Shown here: positions 1 through 6,885 of the stretch, piece after piece
Layout: each line of letters starts with the position of its first letter
Position numbering within the stretch: the first letter of the stretch is position 1
Source of the DNA: an uncultured Lachnospiraceae bacterium
GTDB lineage: Bacteria; Bacillota; Clostridia; Lachnospirales; Lachnospiraceae
Direction: 5' to 3'
DNA length: 6,994 bases
Assembly (NCBI GenBank): GCA_902767065.1
Contig: CACXFW010000301.1
Span: 1-6,994 of the forward strand
Notes under the pieces: model-generated
What the model saw: the letters and a program-made list of their open reading frames with translations, nothing else
Database searches by the model: none
Told to the model about the DNA's origin: nothing
Position numbers and translations under genes: made by a program

Positions 1-2
1 AT

Positions 3-200
3 GGCTGCCGAAGGCAGACATGTTACGTGAACTGTATATACCGTGGTGAAGAATTCTATTCGGCAATAGATTTCGTTCGCGAGTATACAGACATCATCCC
101 GCCAGCCCCGGGACGGCTGCAGCAAAGAACAACGAAGCAAGGGCCTGTTCAGAAAAATCAGGGCAGGACCTGTTCAGAAAAATCAGGGAAATCATTATGA
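3..200 (+). CDS. Possible 3' end of an unidentified upstream ORF (partial)
   Basis: Frame 3 is open from the left edge to a TGA at 198-200, about 65 codons. That stop would overlap the cyclase start codon in an ATGA arrangement (197-200), the usual geometry of translational coupling. The peptide contains a plausible stretch, GEEFYSAIDFVREYTDIIP, but its last 20 or so residues are low-complexity and are encoded by the 25-bp duplication. I recognise no domain. The neighbouring frame 2 is also stop-free from 50 onward, so lack of stops is weak evidence here. This could equally be non-coding leader; sequence to the left of the window would settle it. Confidence 0.25.
   Translation, partial: GCRRQTCYVNCIYRGEEFYSAIDFVREYTDIIPPAPGRLQQRTTKQGPVQKNQGRTCSEKSGKSL
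144..188. repeat. Direct repeat, two 20-bp exact copies, period 25 bp
   Basis: The sequence cctgttcagaaaaatcaggg occurs at 144-163 and again at 169-188, separated by cagga. The second copy ends just before the cyclase start and supplies the AGGG part of its ribosome binding site. The period of 25 is not a multiple of 3, so the duplication changes reading frame. It looks like a recent tandem duplication by slippage. Two copies are too few to call a regulator array. Confidence 0.85.
185..190 (+). promoter_or_regulatory. Ribosome binding site of the cyclase gene
   Basis: AGGGAA lies 6 nt before the ATG at 197. It is a moderate Shine-Dalgarno match and is formed by the end of the second direct-repeat copy. 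Frame 2 is open back to 50, but there is no ATG, GTG or TTG in it before 197, so 197 is the best start. Confidence 0.6.
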
Positions 201-1627
201 AAGACCCTATCAAAGACCCTATCAAAGACCCTATCAGAGACAGAATCGCAGAAAGCATTCTCAATCAACTGACAGAAGGAATGCTGGCCACAGACATGAG
301 CGGTACGGTCCTGTACGTCAACCAGGCCGCTCTGGATATTTTTGGGCTGCCGCGTGAAGAAGTCAAGGGAAAAAAGCTCGTGAGCCTTTTTTTCAAAGAC
401 CCTGAGAACGACACCTTTGCCCAGACCATTCTGGATGCGGTCGAGTCAGTGAAAAGGCATACGATCGCCATTGTCCCCTTCCATACCAGGAAGAAGATCC
501 TGCAGCTGAGAGTGCTCGTCTCCTACCTCTCCGATATTGATGAGGACCACGGGTTTGTCGTTGCCCTGACCGACCTGAGCGAGCTGATGGAACTTCGGGA
601 TGCCGCGCAGTACATGAAGCACCTCAGCAAAATGAACCATCAGCTGGAGCTGCGCAATGAGCTTCTCCAGAAGACCTTCGGTATGTATGTATCGGATGAA
701 GTGGTCACGGAGCTGCTGGAAAAGGCCAAAGATCCGCAGCTGGGAGGAACCATTCAGAATCTGTCGATTCTGATGAGCGACCTGAGAGGCTTTACCGTTC
801 TGAGCGAACAGATGGATCCGGAAGACCTGATCAGCATGCTGAACCACTATCTGGGTCTCATGACAGAAGCGATCCAGAAGTATAACGGAACCATCATCGA
901 ATTCATCGGGGACGGTATTATGGCGATCTTCGGTGCGCCCGTTCCGTCTGAGACGCATGCAGCGGACGCGGTTGCAGCCGCGATTTCCATGCAGGCGGCG
1001 ATGAGCAGGGTCAACCAGTGGAACGCACGCAGGGACTATCCGCGGCTTGAGATGGGGATCGGATTGAATACCGGGGAAGTGATCATCGGAAACGTCGGGT
1101 CCAGGAAGCGGATGAAATACGGCATCGTCGGCAGCGAGGTCAATCTTGCCGGCCGTATCGAGAGCTACACCATCGGCGGACAGATCCTGATCTCCCCGTC
1201 GGTCAAGGCAGCCATCCCGTATCCGCTGACAGTCGAGAGGGAAATGACCGTTCTGCCCAAGGGAGTCGGCAAGGAGATTGTCCTCTCCCATATCACCGGG
1301 ATCGGCGATCCCTACAATCTTTCAATCAGTTCCCATCAGGACATACCGCACCCGCTGGACCAGGTTCTCCCGATCTGCTTTTTCCTGATCCAGGACAAGC
1401 ACACCCAGGATCAGGTTCATTTCGGCGGCTTCATAGCACTTGGCCGCGGCACCGCCATTCTGAAAACAGAGGCCAGTCTGAAAGTGTTTGACAACCTCCA
1501 GATCAATGCGGGCGGAAAACTCCTTTGTAAGGTGCTTGACAATCCGGACGGAAACTGGTTCCTCCAGTTCACCTCCATCCCATCCGGTTTTTCCGCGTGG
1601 GTGAAGTCTCATCTCGCCTCAGAATGA
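197..1627 (+). CDS. PAS-domain class III nucleotide cyclase, possibly a guanylate cyclase
   Basis: Predicted soluble enzyme making cAMP or cGMP from ATP or GTP; there is no signal peptide or membrane segment. Seen in order: a KDPI repeat tail (residues 2-13); a PAS sensor domain (about 17-130, with TDMSGTVLYVNQAALDIFG); a helical linker (about 130-165); and a class III cyclase domain (about 185-370). The metal-binding aspartates are D195 (MSDLRGFT) and D239 (EFIGDGIMAIFG). The transition-state pair is N316 and R320 (VNLAGR). The base-selecting positions hold E235 and G309 where adenylate cyclases usually have Lys and Asp/Thr, which favours GTP, although Gly is not the Cys of eukaryotic guanylate cyclases. 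Residues about 400-470 resemble a degenerate PilZ-like beta-barrel without clear RxxxR or DxSxxG motifs. All catalytic residues are present, so activity is likely; the substrate is inferred. The gene faces the minus-strand block and does not share its operon. Confidence 0.92.
   Translation: MKDPIKDPIKDPIRDRIAESILNQLTEGMLATDMSGTVLYVNQAALDIFGLPREEVKGKKLVSLFFKDPENDTFAQTILDAVESVKRHTIAIVPFHTRKKILQLRVLVSYLSDIDEDHGFVVALTDLSELMELRDAAQYMKHLSKMNHQLELRNELLQKTFGMYVSDEVVTELLEKAKDPQLGGTIQNLSILMSDLRGFTVLSEQMDPEDLISMLNHYLGLMTEAIQKYNGTIIEFIGDGIMAIFGAPVPSETHAADAVAAAISMQAAMSRVNQWNARRDYPRLEMGIGLNTGEVIIGNVGSRKRMKYGIVGSEVNLAGRIESYTIGGQILISPSVKAAIPYPLTVEREMTVLPKGVGKEIVLSHITGIGDPYNLSISSHQDIPHPLDQVLPICFFLIQDKHTQDQVHFGGFIALGRGTAILKTEASLKVFDNLQINAGGKLLCKVLDNPDGNWFLQFTSIPSGFSAWVKSHLASE
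200..235 (+). repeat. 12-bp tandem repeat, three exact copies, at the start of the cyclase ORF
   Basis: The unit aaagaccctatc occurs at 200-211, 212-223 and 224-235, followed by a degenerate fourth unit (agagacagaatc, 236-247). It encodes KDPI three times and then RDRI. Because 12 is a multiple of 3, copy number can change without shifting the frame. The repeat begins directly after the ATG. Confidence 0.95.
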
Positions 1628-1651
1628 ACAAGGTTCTGTAACAATCCAGCA

Positions 1652-1696
1652 CCGCCCACTTACTCGGAACGCTTCGCGTTCCGAATAAGTGGGCGG
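1652..1696. terminator. Convergent hairpin, probable bidirectional terminator
   Basis: A 21-bp inverted repeat (arms 1652-1672 and 1676-1696) surrounds a 3-nt TTC loop. The only mispair is C1663/A1685, which becomes a G-U wobble in the minus-strand RNA, so the stem is slightly better for the reductase transcript. It lies 24 bp after the cyclase stop and 10 bp after the reductase stop, exactly between two converging genes. No T-tract follows on either strand, so it is not a textbook intrinsic terminator. It may protect 3' ends, stop RNA polymerase weakly, or be a dispersed repeat. Confidence 0.7.
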
Positions 1697-1706
1697 CCGG
1701 AGAGAT

Positions 1707-2831
1707 TCATGCATCCAGTTTCCGGGCGGCTTCCTTCATCAGCTCAATCACCGGCAGGTGCTGCGGGCAGACGCTCTCGCACTGGCCACACGCAGCGCAG
1801 TCGGAAGCCTTTCCGCTCGCCCCCGAATTGACAAGCCCCCTGTAAAATGCTGTCGGTCTGAACTCTTCATCATACAAAGTCATGGTGTTCAGGGCACGGA
1901 ACACATCCGGAATGCTGATCCCCGCCGGACATCCGTCGCGGCAGTATCCGCATCCGGTACACCCGATCAGCGGAATGTCCAGCATGATCGACGTGACCTC
2001 CTCCAAAGCATCCGTTTCGACGGCGCTGAGCGGCTCAAAGGAGGTGAAGGTGTCGATATTGTCCTTCATCTGGTCTTCCTCTGACATTCCGGACAGAATC
2101 GTCATAATGCCCGGAAGGGACGCGACAAACCGGAAAGCCCATGAAGCAATGGAAGCATCCGGCCTGACCCTTCTGAGTTTTTCCTCCAGCTCCGGCTTAA
2201 GCCTTGCCAGCGTTCCACCCTTGACCGGCTCCATGATGATGATCGGAAGCTTCCTCTCATGAAGGATATGATACAGCTGTCCCGAACGCACAACCGGATT
2301 CTTCCAGTCGGCATAATTCAGCTGGATCTGGACAAACTCCACCTCCGGATGCTCGTCAAGCACTTTAACCAGAAGCTCCGGGCTTCCATGAAAGGAAAAC
2401 CCGAAGTGCCGGATCTTTCCTTCCTTCTTCTTTTCCAGTCCCCAGCTGAAGCAGTTCAGCCGCTCATAGGTATCAATATTTCCGTCTTCGACAGAATGAA
2501 GCAGGTAGAAATCAAAATAGTCCACGCCTGCACGCGCCAGCTGCTCGTTGAAGATCCTGTCACGGTCCGCCTCTGTCTTCATCTCCCATGCCGGAAGCTT
2601 CGTCGCAATCCGGAAGGAATCCCTTGGATAACGCCTGACAACCGCTTCCCTGGCAGCGACCTCCGACTTTCCGCCATGATACACATACGCGGTATCGAAA
2701 TAATTCAAGCCTGCCTCCATATACCTGTCAACCATGCTGCAGACCTGATCCAGATCAATCTGCCCATCCTTTTCCGGTAACCTCATCAGGCCAAAGCCAA
2801 GCTTCGGCATCTCATTCAGATTGATACTCAT
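1707..2831 (-). CDS. Aldo/keto reductase with two C-terminal 4Fe-4S cluster motifs
   Basis: Predicted cytoplasmic oxidoreductase of the subgroup, common in anaerobes, that joins an AKR barrel to a ferredoxin-like tail. The AKR tetrad is visible: D46 and Y51 (FDTAYVYHGG), K78 (ATKLP) and H112 (YLLHSV). The barrel covers roughly residues 8-270. The tail has two CxxCxxCxxxCP motifs: C291, C294, C297, C301 and C345, C348, C351, C355. These should hold two 4Fe-4S clusters and allow electron exchange with ferredoxin-like partners as well as NAD(P)H. At 374 residues it is full length for this subgroup. The substrate cannot be read from the sequence. It starts 58 bp after the phosphatase stop with its own strong ribosome binding site, so it is probably the last gene of the minus-strand block, though a separate promoter in the gap is possible. 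Confidence 0.93.
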   Translation of the reverse strand: MSINLNEMPKLGFGLMRLPEKDGQIDLDQVCSMVDRYMEAGLNYFDTAYVYHGGKSEVAAREAVVRRYPRDSFRIATKLPAWEMKTEADRDRIFNEQLARAGVDYFDFYLLHSVEDGNIDTYERLNCFSWGLEKKKEGKIRHFGFSFHGSPELLVKVLDEHPEVEFVQIQLNYADWKNPVVRSGQLYHILHERKLPIIIMEPVKGGTLARLKPELEEKLRRVRPDASIASWAFRFVASLPGIMTILSGMSEEDQMKDNIDTFTSFEPLSAVETDALEEVTSIMLDIPLIGCTGCGYCRDGCPAGISIPDVFRALNTMTLYDEEFRPTAFYRGLVNSGASGKASDCAACGQCESVCPQHLPVIELMKEAARKLDA

Positions 2832-2839
2832 GCAAAATA

Positions 2840-2846
2840 CTCCTTT
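2840..2846 (-). promoter_or_regulatory. Ribosome binding site of the aldo/keto reductase gene
   Basis: The minus strand reads AAAGGAG, 8 nt before the ATG at 2831-2829. This is a strong, well-spaced site, so translation of the reductase need not depend on the upstream gene. Confidence 0.8.
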
Positions 2847-2870
2847 ATAAAACTCTCATACATGCCCGCG

Positions 2871-2894
2871 AACGAAACGGCCTTGCGTTTCATT
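2871..2894 (-). terminator. Weak hairpin overlapping the phosphatase stop codon
   Basis: Arms 2871-2879 and 2886-2894 form a 9-bp stem with a 6-nt loop; the single non-Watson-Crick position is a G-U pair in the minus-strand RNA. The stem includes the phosphatase TGA (2892-2890). It is AT-rich in the arms, has no following T-tract, and precedes the reductase gene. A partial attenuator or 3'-end stabiliser is possible; chance is not excluded. Confidence 0.3.
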
Positions 2895-5136
2895 CATAAG
2901 AGCACGCGGCTGCTTTGGGAATCTGTCCCTGTTCTCCTTCTTCCGGCTGTGTGATCCGGGACCTGTATTCCAGACACAGCATGGTCAGGTCATCAAACTG
3001 AGGCGTCTCGCCCACGAAGTCATCAATCTGCACTCTGACCAGCCGGAGGAACTGATTCAGATTTATCTCCTGCGATCCTCCTCCCTCTCCGCTCATCTGA
3101 TCCTTACTCGTTTCAAGACTTGACAGCATACGCTCGTTTCCGAACAGCTCCCCTTGATTGTTATTTGCTTCCGGCACCCCGTCCGTATACAGGAAGAGCA
3201 TGTCGCCGGAATTCATCTTCCACTCCACTTCCTTGTATTGAATGCCTTCCATGCCGCCCATGGGCATCCCGTGCGGATCCCGCTCCATGACAAATCCCTG
3301 TCCTTCCCGGTAGAAAACCGGATATTCATGTCCCGCGCAGGCGGATACAAGGCTTCCCGTGGAGATCGTCAGAACCCCAAGCCAGGCAGTGACAAACATG
3401 TCATCCTCATTTCCTTCGCACAGAAGGTCATTCACTTTACTCAGAATCTGTGCCGGGCCGGAATAATGGCCGGAAAGCGTCACGTTTTTGATCATGGTCT
3501 TGGAGATCACCATGAACAGGGCGGCAGGCACCCCCTTGCCCGAGACATCCGCGATCACAATCGCCAGATGATCCTCATCGATCAGGAAGAAGTCATAGAA
3601 GTCCCCTCCCACTTCCCTGGCAGGATCCATGACAGCATACAGGTCGAATTCCCCTCTGTCCGGGAAGGCCGGGAACCGGTTCGGCAGCATATTGTACTGA
3701 ATGTCTGTCGCTACGGAAAGCTCGGTATCCAGGCGCTGCTTTTCCGCGGTGATCTGTACGATCTCCCTGACGTAACCCTTCATTTTGATGGACATGCTTT
3801 CAAAGGTTTTCGCCAGGATCTCAATCTCGTCCCCCGTATACATGGCCTTTTCCATTTCGAAGGTCATGTCCTCTCCCTGCATCTGAGACACACGCTCGGT
3901 CATCCGCCTGATCGGACGGACCAGTCCGTTTGCGAACAGCATGGAAACCAGGACCGCCAGAAACAGAAGCCCTCCTCCAAGGGCAAGCGTTGACAGGATG
4001 GTCTGTGTTTCCGTACTGCGCACCTCCACGAGGGATTCTTCCATGATCGGGTTCGTCTGTTCCAGGAGATAGACGGCCGCGCGGTTCAGATCCTCCTGGG
4101 AGATCAGAAGGAGCTGCGTCCATCCCACCGTCTCCACCGGCGCGTAGGCAATATAGGTCTTTTCATGATCCAGCGTGACGAGGTCAAATCCGACGTCCCC
4201 GCTCAGGGCTTCATTTACCAGCGATACCAGCTGCGCATTGCTGCTTTCCTTCAGGCTTTTCAGGCGGTTGGAATCCAGGGCCAGTTCTCCTGCCAGGCGG
4301 GACGAATAAACGATATTCCCGTTTTCGTTGATCATGCAGGTATCGCTGTATTCTCCAAGCCTCGCGCCTGAAAGGATGTTCCCCATCGACTCCATGCGGA
4401 TCGAGCCGCCGCACACTGCCTGCAGGGTTCCGTCCACATAGACCGGTACGCCTACCATGACCTGGCTGTCCCCGGAAAAAGCATCCACATTCATGGGGGT
4501 AAAATAGGTATCTTCATGAACCAGGGCTCCCACATACCAGGGGCGCCGCAGGGCATTAAACGGTAAGATCTCTCCGTCAGAGTCAAATTTCAGTTCCGGG
4601 ACACGATCCGCAACGATGCTTGCGCCGCCTTCCAGCGAAACGACACAGTCCGCAAGAGAGCCTGTGTCTTCCACGATCTCCAGCATCATGGCGTCCAGCG
4701 CGCCGACCCTTTGAATCTTGTCCTGAAGAACGGGATCGGACCTGTCCGCCTTCTCAGAATATAAAAGCTGCAGCGTCAGAGTGCCCGCGTCCTCCTTCGA
4801 GGGAGCAGATACCCCTTTCCGGCCGGGTGAGGAGGATTCCAGCACCGACTGCACCTGGCTTGCCAGCACCTCCAGGTCATGACGCATCGTCCAGAACTCA
4901 CTGTTCAGAACCTCGGTCCTCGAAACCAGATACTTCTGATAGTTCTCGGTCGTCATGCTCTTCATGGTGTCTGACATCGTATCCATGATCACTTCGTTCT
5001 GCTCAAGGCTCGTCTGTTCCATGAGGTTGGCAAAACGCCGTACCTGATAGATTCCAAGCACCATGAACACGATGACCGCCGCGGCAACCGGAATGATGTT
5101 CATTCGAAATGCTTTTAAGCGAAGGCTGTGTCTCAT
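2890..5136 (-). CDS. Membrane sensor phosphatase: Cache-HAMP-SpoIIE/RsbU-type PP2C
   Basis: Predicted membrane receptor that dephosphorylates a serine/threonine phosphoprotein, by family analogy an anti-sigma-factor antagonist of the SpoIIAA/RsbV type. Seen in order: a short basic N-terminus and TM1 (about 13-30); a large extracytoplasmic region fitting a double Cache sensor (about 45-345, with RRPWYVGAL and MVGVPVYVDGTLQAVCGG); TM2 (about 380-402); HAMP (about 403-455, with VRPIRRM); a helical linker ending in TDIQYNMLP, typical of RsbU-like proteins; and a PP2C domain (about 490-725). The metal-binding acidic motifs are all present: GGDFYD (D512), ADVSGKG (D530), YTDGVPEA (D652) and FDDLTML (D715, D716), so the phosphatase should be active. 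It starts 9 bp after the solute-binding-protein stop. No anti-sigma, antagonist or sigma gene is in the window, so its target is unknown. Confidence 0.94.
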   Translation of the reverse strand: MRHSLRLKAFRMNIIPVAAAVIVFMVLGIYQVRRFANLMEQTSLEQNEVIMDTMSDTMKSMTTENYQKYLVSRTEVLNSEFWTMRHDLEVLASQVQSVLESSSPGRKGVSAPSKEDAGTLTLQLLYSEKADRSDPVLQDKIQRVGALDAMMLEIVEDTGSLADCVVSLEGGASIVADRVPELKFDSDGEILPFNALRRPWYVGALVHEDTYFTPMNVDAFSGDSQVMVGVPVYVDGTLQAVCGGSIRMESMGNILSGARLGEYSDTCMINENGNIVYSSRLAGELALDSNRLKSLKESSNAQLVSLVNEALSGDVGFDLVTLDHEKTYIAYAPVETVGWTQLLLISQEDLNRAAVYLLEQTNPIMEESLVEVRSTETQTILSTLALGGGLLFLAVLVSMLFANGLVRPIRRMTERVSQMQGEDMTFEMEKAMYTGDEIEILAKTFESMSIKMKGYVREIVQITAEKQRLDTELSVATDIQYNMLPNRFPAFPDRGEFDLYAVMDPAREVGGDFYDFFLIDEDHLAIVIADVSGKGVPAALFMVISKTMIKNVTLSGHYSGPAQILSKVNDLLCEGNEDDMFVTAWLGVLTISTGSLVSACAGHEYPVFYREGQGFVMERDPHGMPMGGMEGIQYKEVEWKMNSGDMLFLYTDGVPEANNNQGELFGNERMLSSLETSKDQMSGEGGGSQEINLNQFLRLVRVQIDDFVGETPQFDDLTMLCLEYRSRITQPEEGEQGQIPKAAACSYE

Positions 5137-5139
5137 CTG

Positions 5140-5148
5140 CCCCTCCTA
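5140..5148 (-). promoter_or_regulatory. Phosphatase ribosome binding site fused to the upstream stop codon
   Basis: The minus strand reads TAGGAGGGG and then CAG before the ATG at 5136. The TAG (5148-5146) is the stop of the solute-binding-protein gene, and its AG is part of the AGGAGG Shine-Dalgarno (5147-5142). Ribosomes ending the first gene therefore sit on the initiation site of the second, which points to translational coupling. Confidence 0.85.
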
Positions 5149-6885
5149 TGAACGGTGCGTGTCTTTCAGAACAACATCCCTGAAATACATGGAGCTCCAT
5201 CCTGCCCAGAACGGACTGAAGCTTTCGATCTTCTCACCCAGCACAAACAGATGCTCCGTGGAAATGACCGGCACCCATACCGCATCGTCGCGGACCAGCT
5301 TTCTCTCCAGGTCGCAGTATTCCTGACGCCGCTTTTCCGGATCCTGTATCGTCCGGGCGCGGGCAACGCGCGAAAGCACAGACAGATTGGAATAGTTGCT
5401 GGAGCGGTATAAGGTCTTTCCACGGTTCCCGAAAAAGGTATAAATGAAGTTATCCGGGTCATTGAAGTCCGCGCTCCACTCTCCGAGGTATGCCATCAGC
5501 TGGCCGGCTTTGCGAAGATACAGAAAGCTGTCCGCGTCATAGCTGACGATCGAAGCCTGGAACCCGGCTTCGATCAGATCCTGCCGGATCATCTCAAGCA
5601 TGGTCAGTTTCCGCGTACCGTTCTCGGTATTGGCTGCCAGCTCCAGCCGGATCTTTCCGGCGTCCGGAACCTCACTGACCAGTCTCTTCGCTTCCTTTGG
5701 ATCGTATTGAAGCCATCCCTGGTTTTCCTCATTGTATCCGATCAGGCCCCTCGGAAAGATCCCGTCCGTCAGGCATCCGTCTCCCCCGTACAGTTCCTCC
5801 AGAATCGCCTGACGGTTGATCGCCATCTGGACAGCACGCCGGATCCGGACATCCCTCAACGGAGCCTCGTCCACGTTCATCATCAGGTACTGGATCTCCA
5901 CGCGGCTGCGGGCGATCATACGATCCTTCCATCTGTCGGAGCTGCAGATTCTGTCCACGGCGTCCGGGTTGATCAGATTGGTGTCCAGAAGATCGATTCC
6001 GCCCTTCCGGAAGGTCTCGTCCATCAGCGCCGGCGGAAGGACCAGAAGCTCCACCCTCGACGCGGACAGCTGTTCCCCCTCATGACAGTGATAATACGGG
6101 TTTTTCTTCATCAGGATCCGGCTCCTTGTAAATGATGTCACCATATAAGGGCCCGAGCCCATCGTCTGCTCCGCGCCGGAGCCAAAGCTTTCTCCTGCCT
6201 TTGTGACAAAAGACTCACTCATGATGCTGCAGGAGGGAGAAGCAAGCTGATAGATATATCCGCCGAAGGGTTCTGACAGTTCGATCTGAAGGTGCGTGTC
6301 ATCCAGAACGCGGATTCCCTCCGGCCTGTCCGCCTTGCCCGACATAACATCCTGCGCACCGAGGATCATATCGGCAAAGTCCGTCTGCACGCTCTCCGGC
6401 AGGGAAAGCATGCGGGAGAAGGTAAATGCCACGTCGGACGCGGTTACCCTGGTTCCGTCGGAATAATACGCATCCCCGCGCAGGGTAAAGCTGTAGGTCA
6501 GGCCGTCCCCGGAGACTGTATAGTCCTCCGCCAGCCCGTTCACCAGCTGTGAGGTGCCGTCTTCCATTACCTGGATATCAAAGAGCCGCTCATAAAGATT
6601 GAGCGGAACCATATAGTCCTCTGTGGTTCTGTGAACATCCATGGTGGAGACCGGATCCGAGAGCCCGATTCTCAGAAGGCTGTCCTCCCTGGAGGACGCA
6701 TCTTTCGCGGCAGGATCCGGCATAAGATCCTCCGTTTCCGGATTCTGTGTATCGGCCTCTGTGGCTAAGCCGGCTTCCCAGCCGGCTTTCTGGGCATCCG
6801 CCGTGCCGGATGCGGATGCAAAAGCTCCTCCCGCCAGGATTCCAGCCAGAATCAGCGAAAGGAAAAGGAATATCCATTTTCTCAT
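5146..6885 (-). CDS. Extracellular solute-binding protein, family 5 (peptide/oligopeptide type)
   Basis: Predicted exported ligand-binding protein of the DppA/OppA fold (SBP_bac_5), 579 residues, full length. A signal peptide is clear: MRK, then a hydrophobic core (about 4-20) and AFA/SA as a likely signal peptidase I site near 23-25. There is no cysteine in the first 200 residues, so no lipobox, unusual for a Firmicute binding protein. Residues about 27-68 are a polar, acidic linker. The family core follows: GLAEDYTVSGDGLTYSFTLR, the DG..VTASDVAFTFSRML block (143-160), GSGPY (243-247), VRIRRAVQMAINRQAIL (346-362) and WSADFNDPDNF (470-480). The family binds peptides, nickel, sugars or other solutes; I cannot tell which. 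No permease or ATPase gene is adjacent on the downstream side; upstream lies outside the window. Its stop is embedded in the phosphatase ribosome binding site, suggesting a joint sensing role. The start has only a weak GGGA upstream but directly precedes the signal peptide. Confidence 0.92.
   Translation of the reverse strand: MRKWIFLFLSLILAGILAGGAFASASGTADAQKAGWEAGLATEADTQNPETEDLMPDPAAKDASSREDSLLRIGLSDPVSTMDVHRTTEDYMVPLNLYERLFDIQVMEDGTSQLVNGLAEDYTVSGDGLTYSFTLRGDAYYSDGTRVTASDVAFTFSRMLSLPESVQTDFADMILGAQDVMSGKADRPEGIRVLDDTHLQIELSEPFGGYIYQLASPSCSIMSESFVTKAGESFGSGAEQTMGSGPYMVTSFTRSRILMKKNPYYHCHEGEQLSASRVELLVLPPALMDETFRKGGIDLLDTNLINPDAVDRICSSDRWKDRMIARSRVEIQYLMMNVDEAPLRDVRIRRAVQMAINRQAILEELYGGDGCLTDGIFPRGLIGYNEENQGWLQYDPKEAKRLVSEVPDAGKIRLELAANTENGTRKLTMLEMIRQDLIEAGFQASIVSYDADSFLYLRKAGQLMAYLGEWSADFNDPDNFIYTFFGNRGKTLYRSSNYSNLSVLSRVARARTIQDPEKRRQEYCDLERKLVRDDAVWVPVISTEHLFVLGEKIESFSPFWAGWSSMYFRDVVLKDTHRS

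Noticed and set aside
103..119. Short inverted repeat CAGCC/GGCTG before the cyclase
   Set aside because: Only 5 bp of stem with a 7-nt loop in a GC-rich stretch, within chance expectation.
200..247. CRISPR or regulator-binding array
   Set aside because: The units are contiguous 12-mers without spacers and encode protein, so neither applies.
446..1291. 281-residue open frame on the minus strand
   Set aside because: It lies wholly inside the cyclase gene, whose catalytic motifs are unambiguous; the peptide has no recognisable domain. It is a shadow frame of GC-rich coding DNA.
2259..2780. 173-residue plus-strand frame
   Set aside because: It is antisense to the aldo/keto reductase barrel with its intact catalytic tetrad; no domain seen.
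3154..3993. 279-residue plus-strand frame
   Set aside because: It is antisense to the PP2C and HAMP coding region, rich in His/Arg/Pro as expected of a shadow, with no recognisable domain.
2890..5136. Assignment as SpoIIE itself
   Set aside because: True SpoIIE has about ten N-terminal membrane helices; this protein has two, with Cache and HAMP domains.
5146..6885. Assignment as a specific DppA, OppA or NikA
   Set aside because: Family 5 motifs do not fix the ligand, and there is no permease context in the window to guide a symbol.
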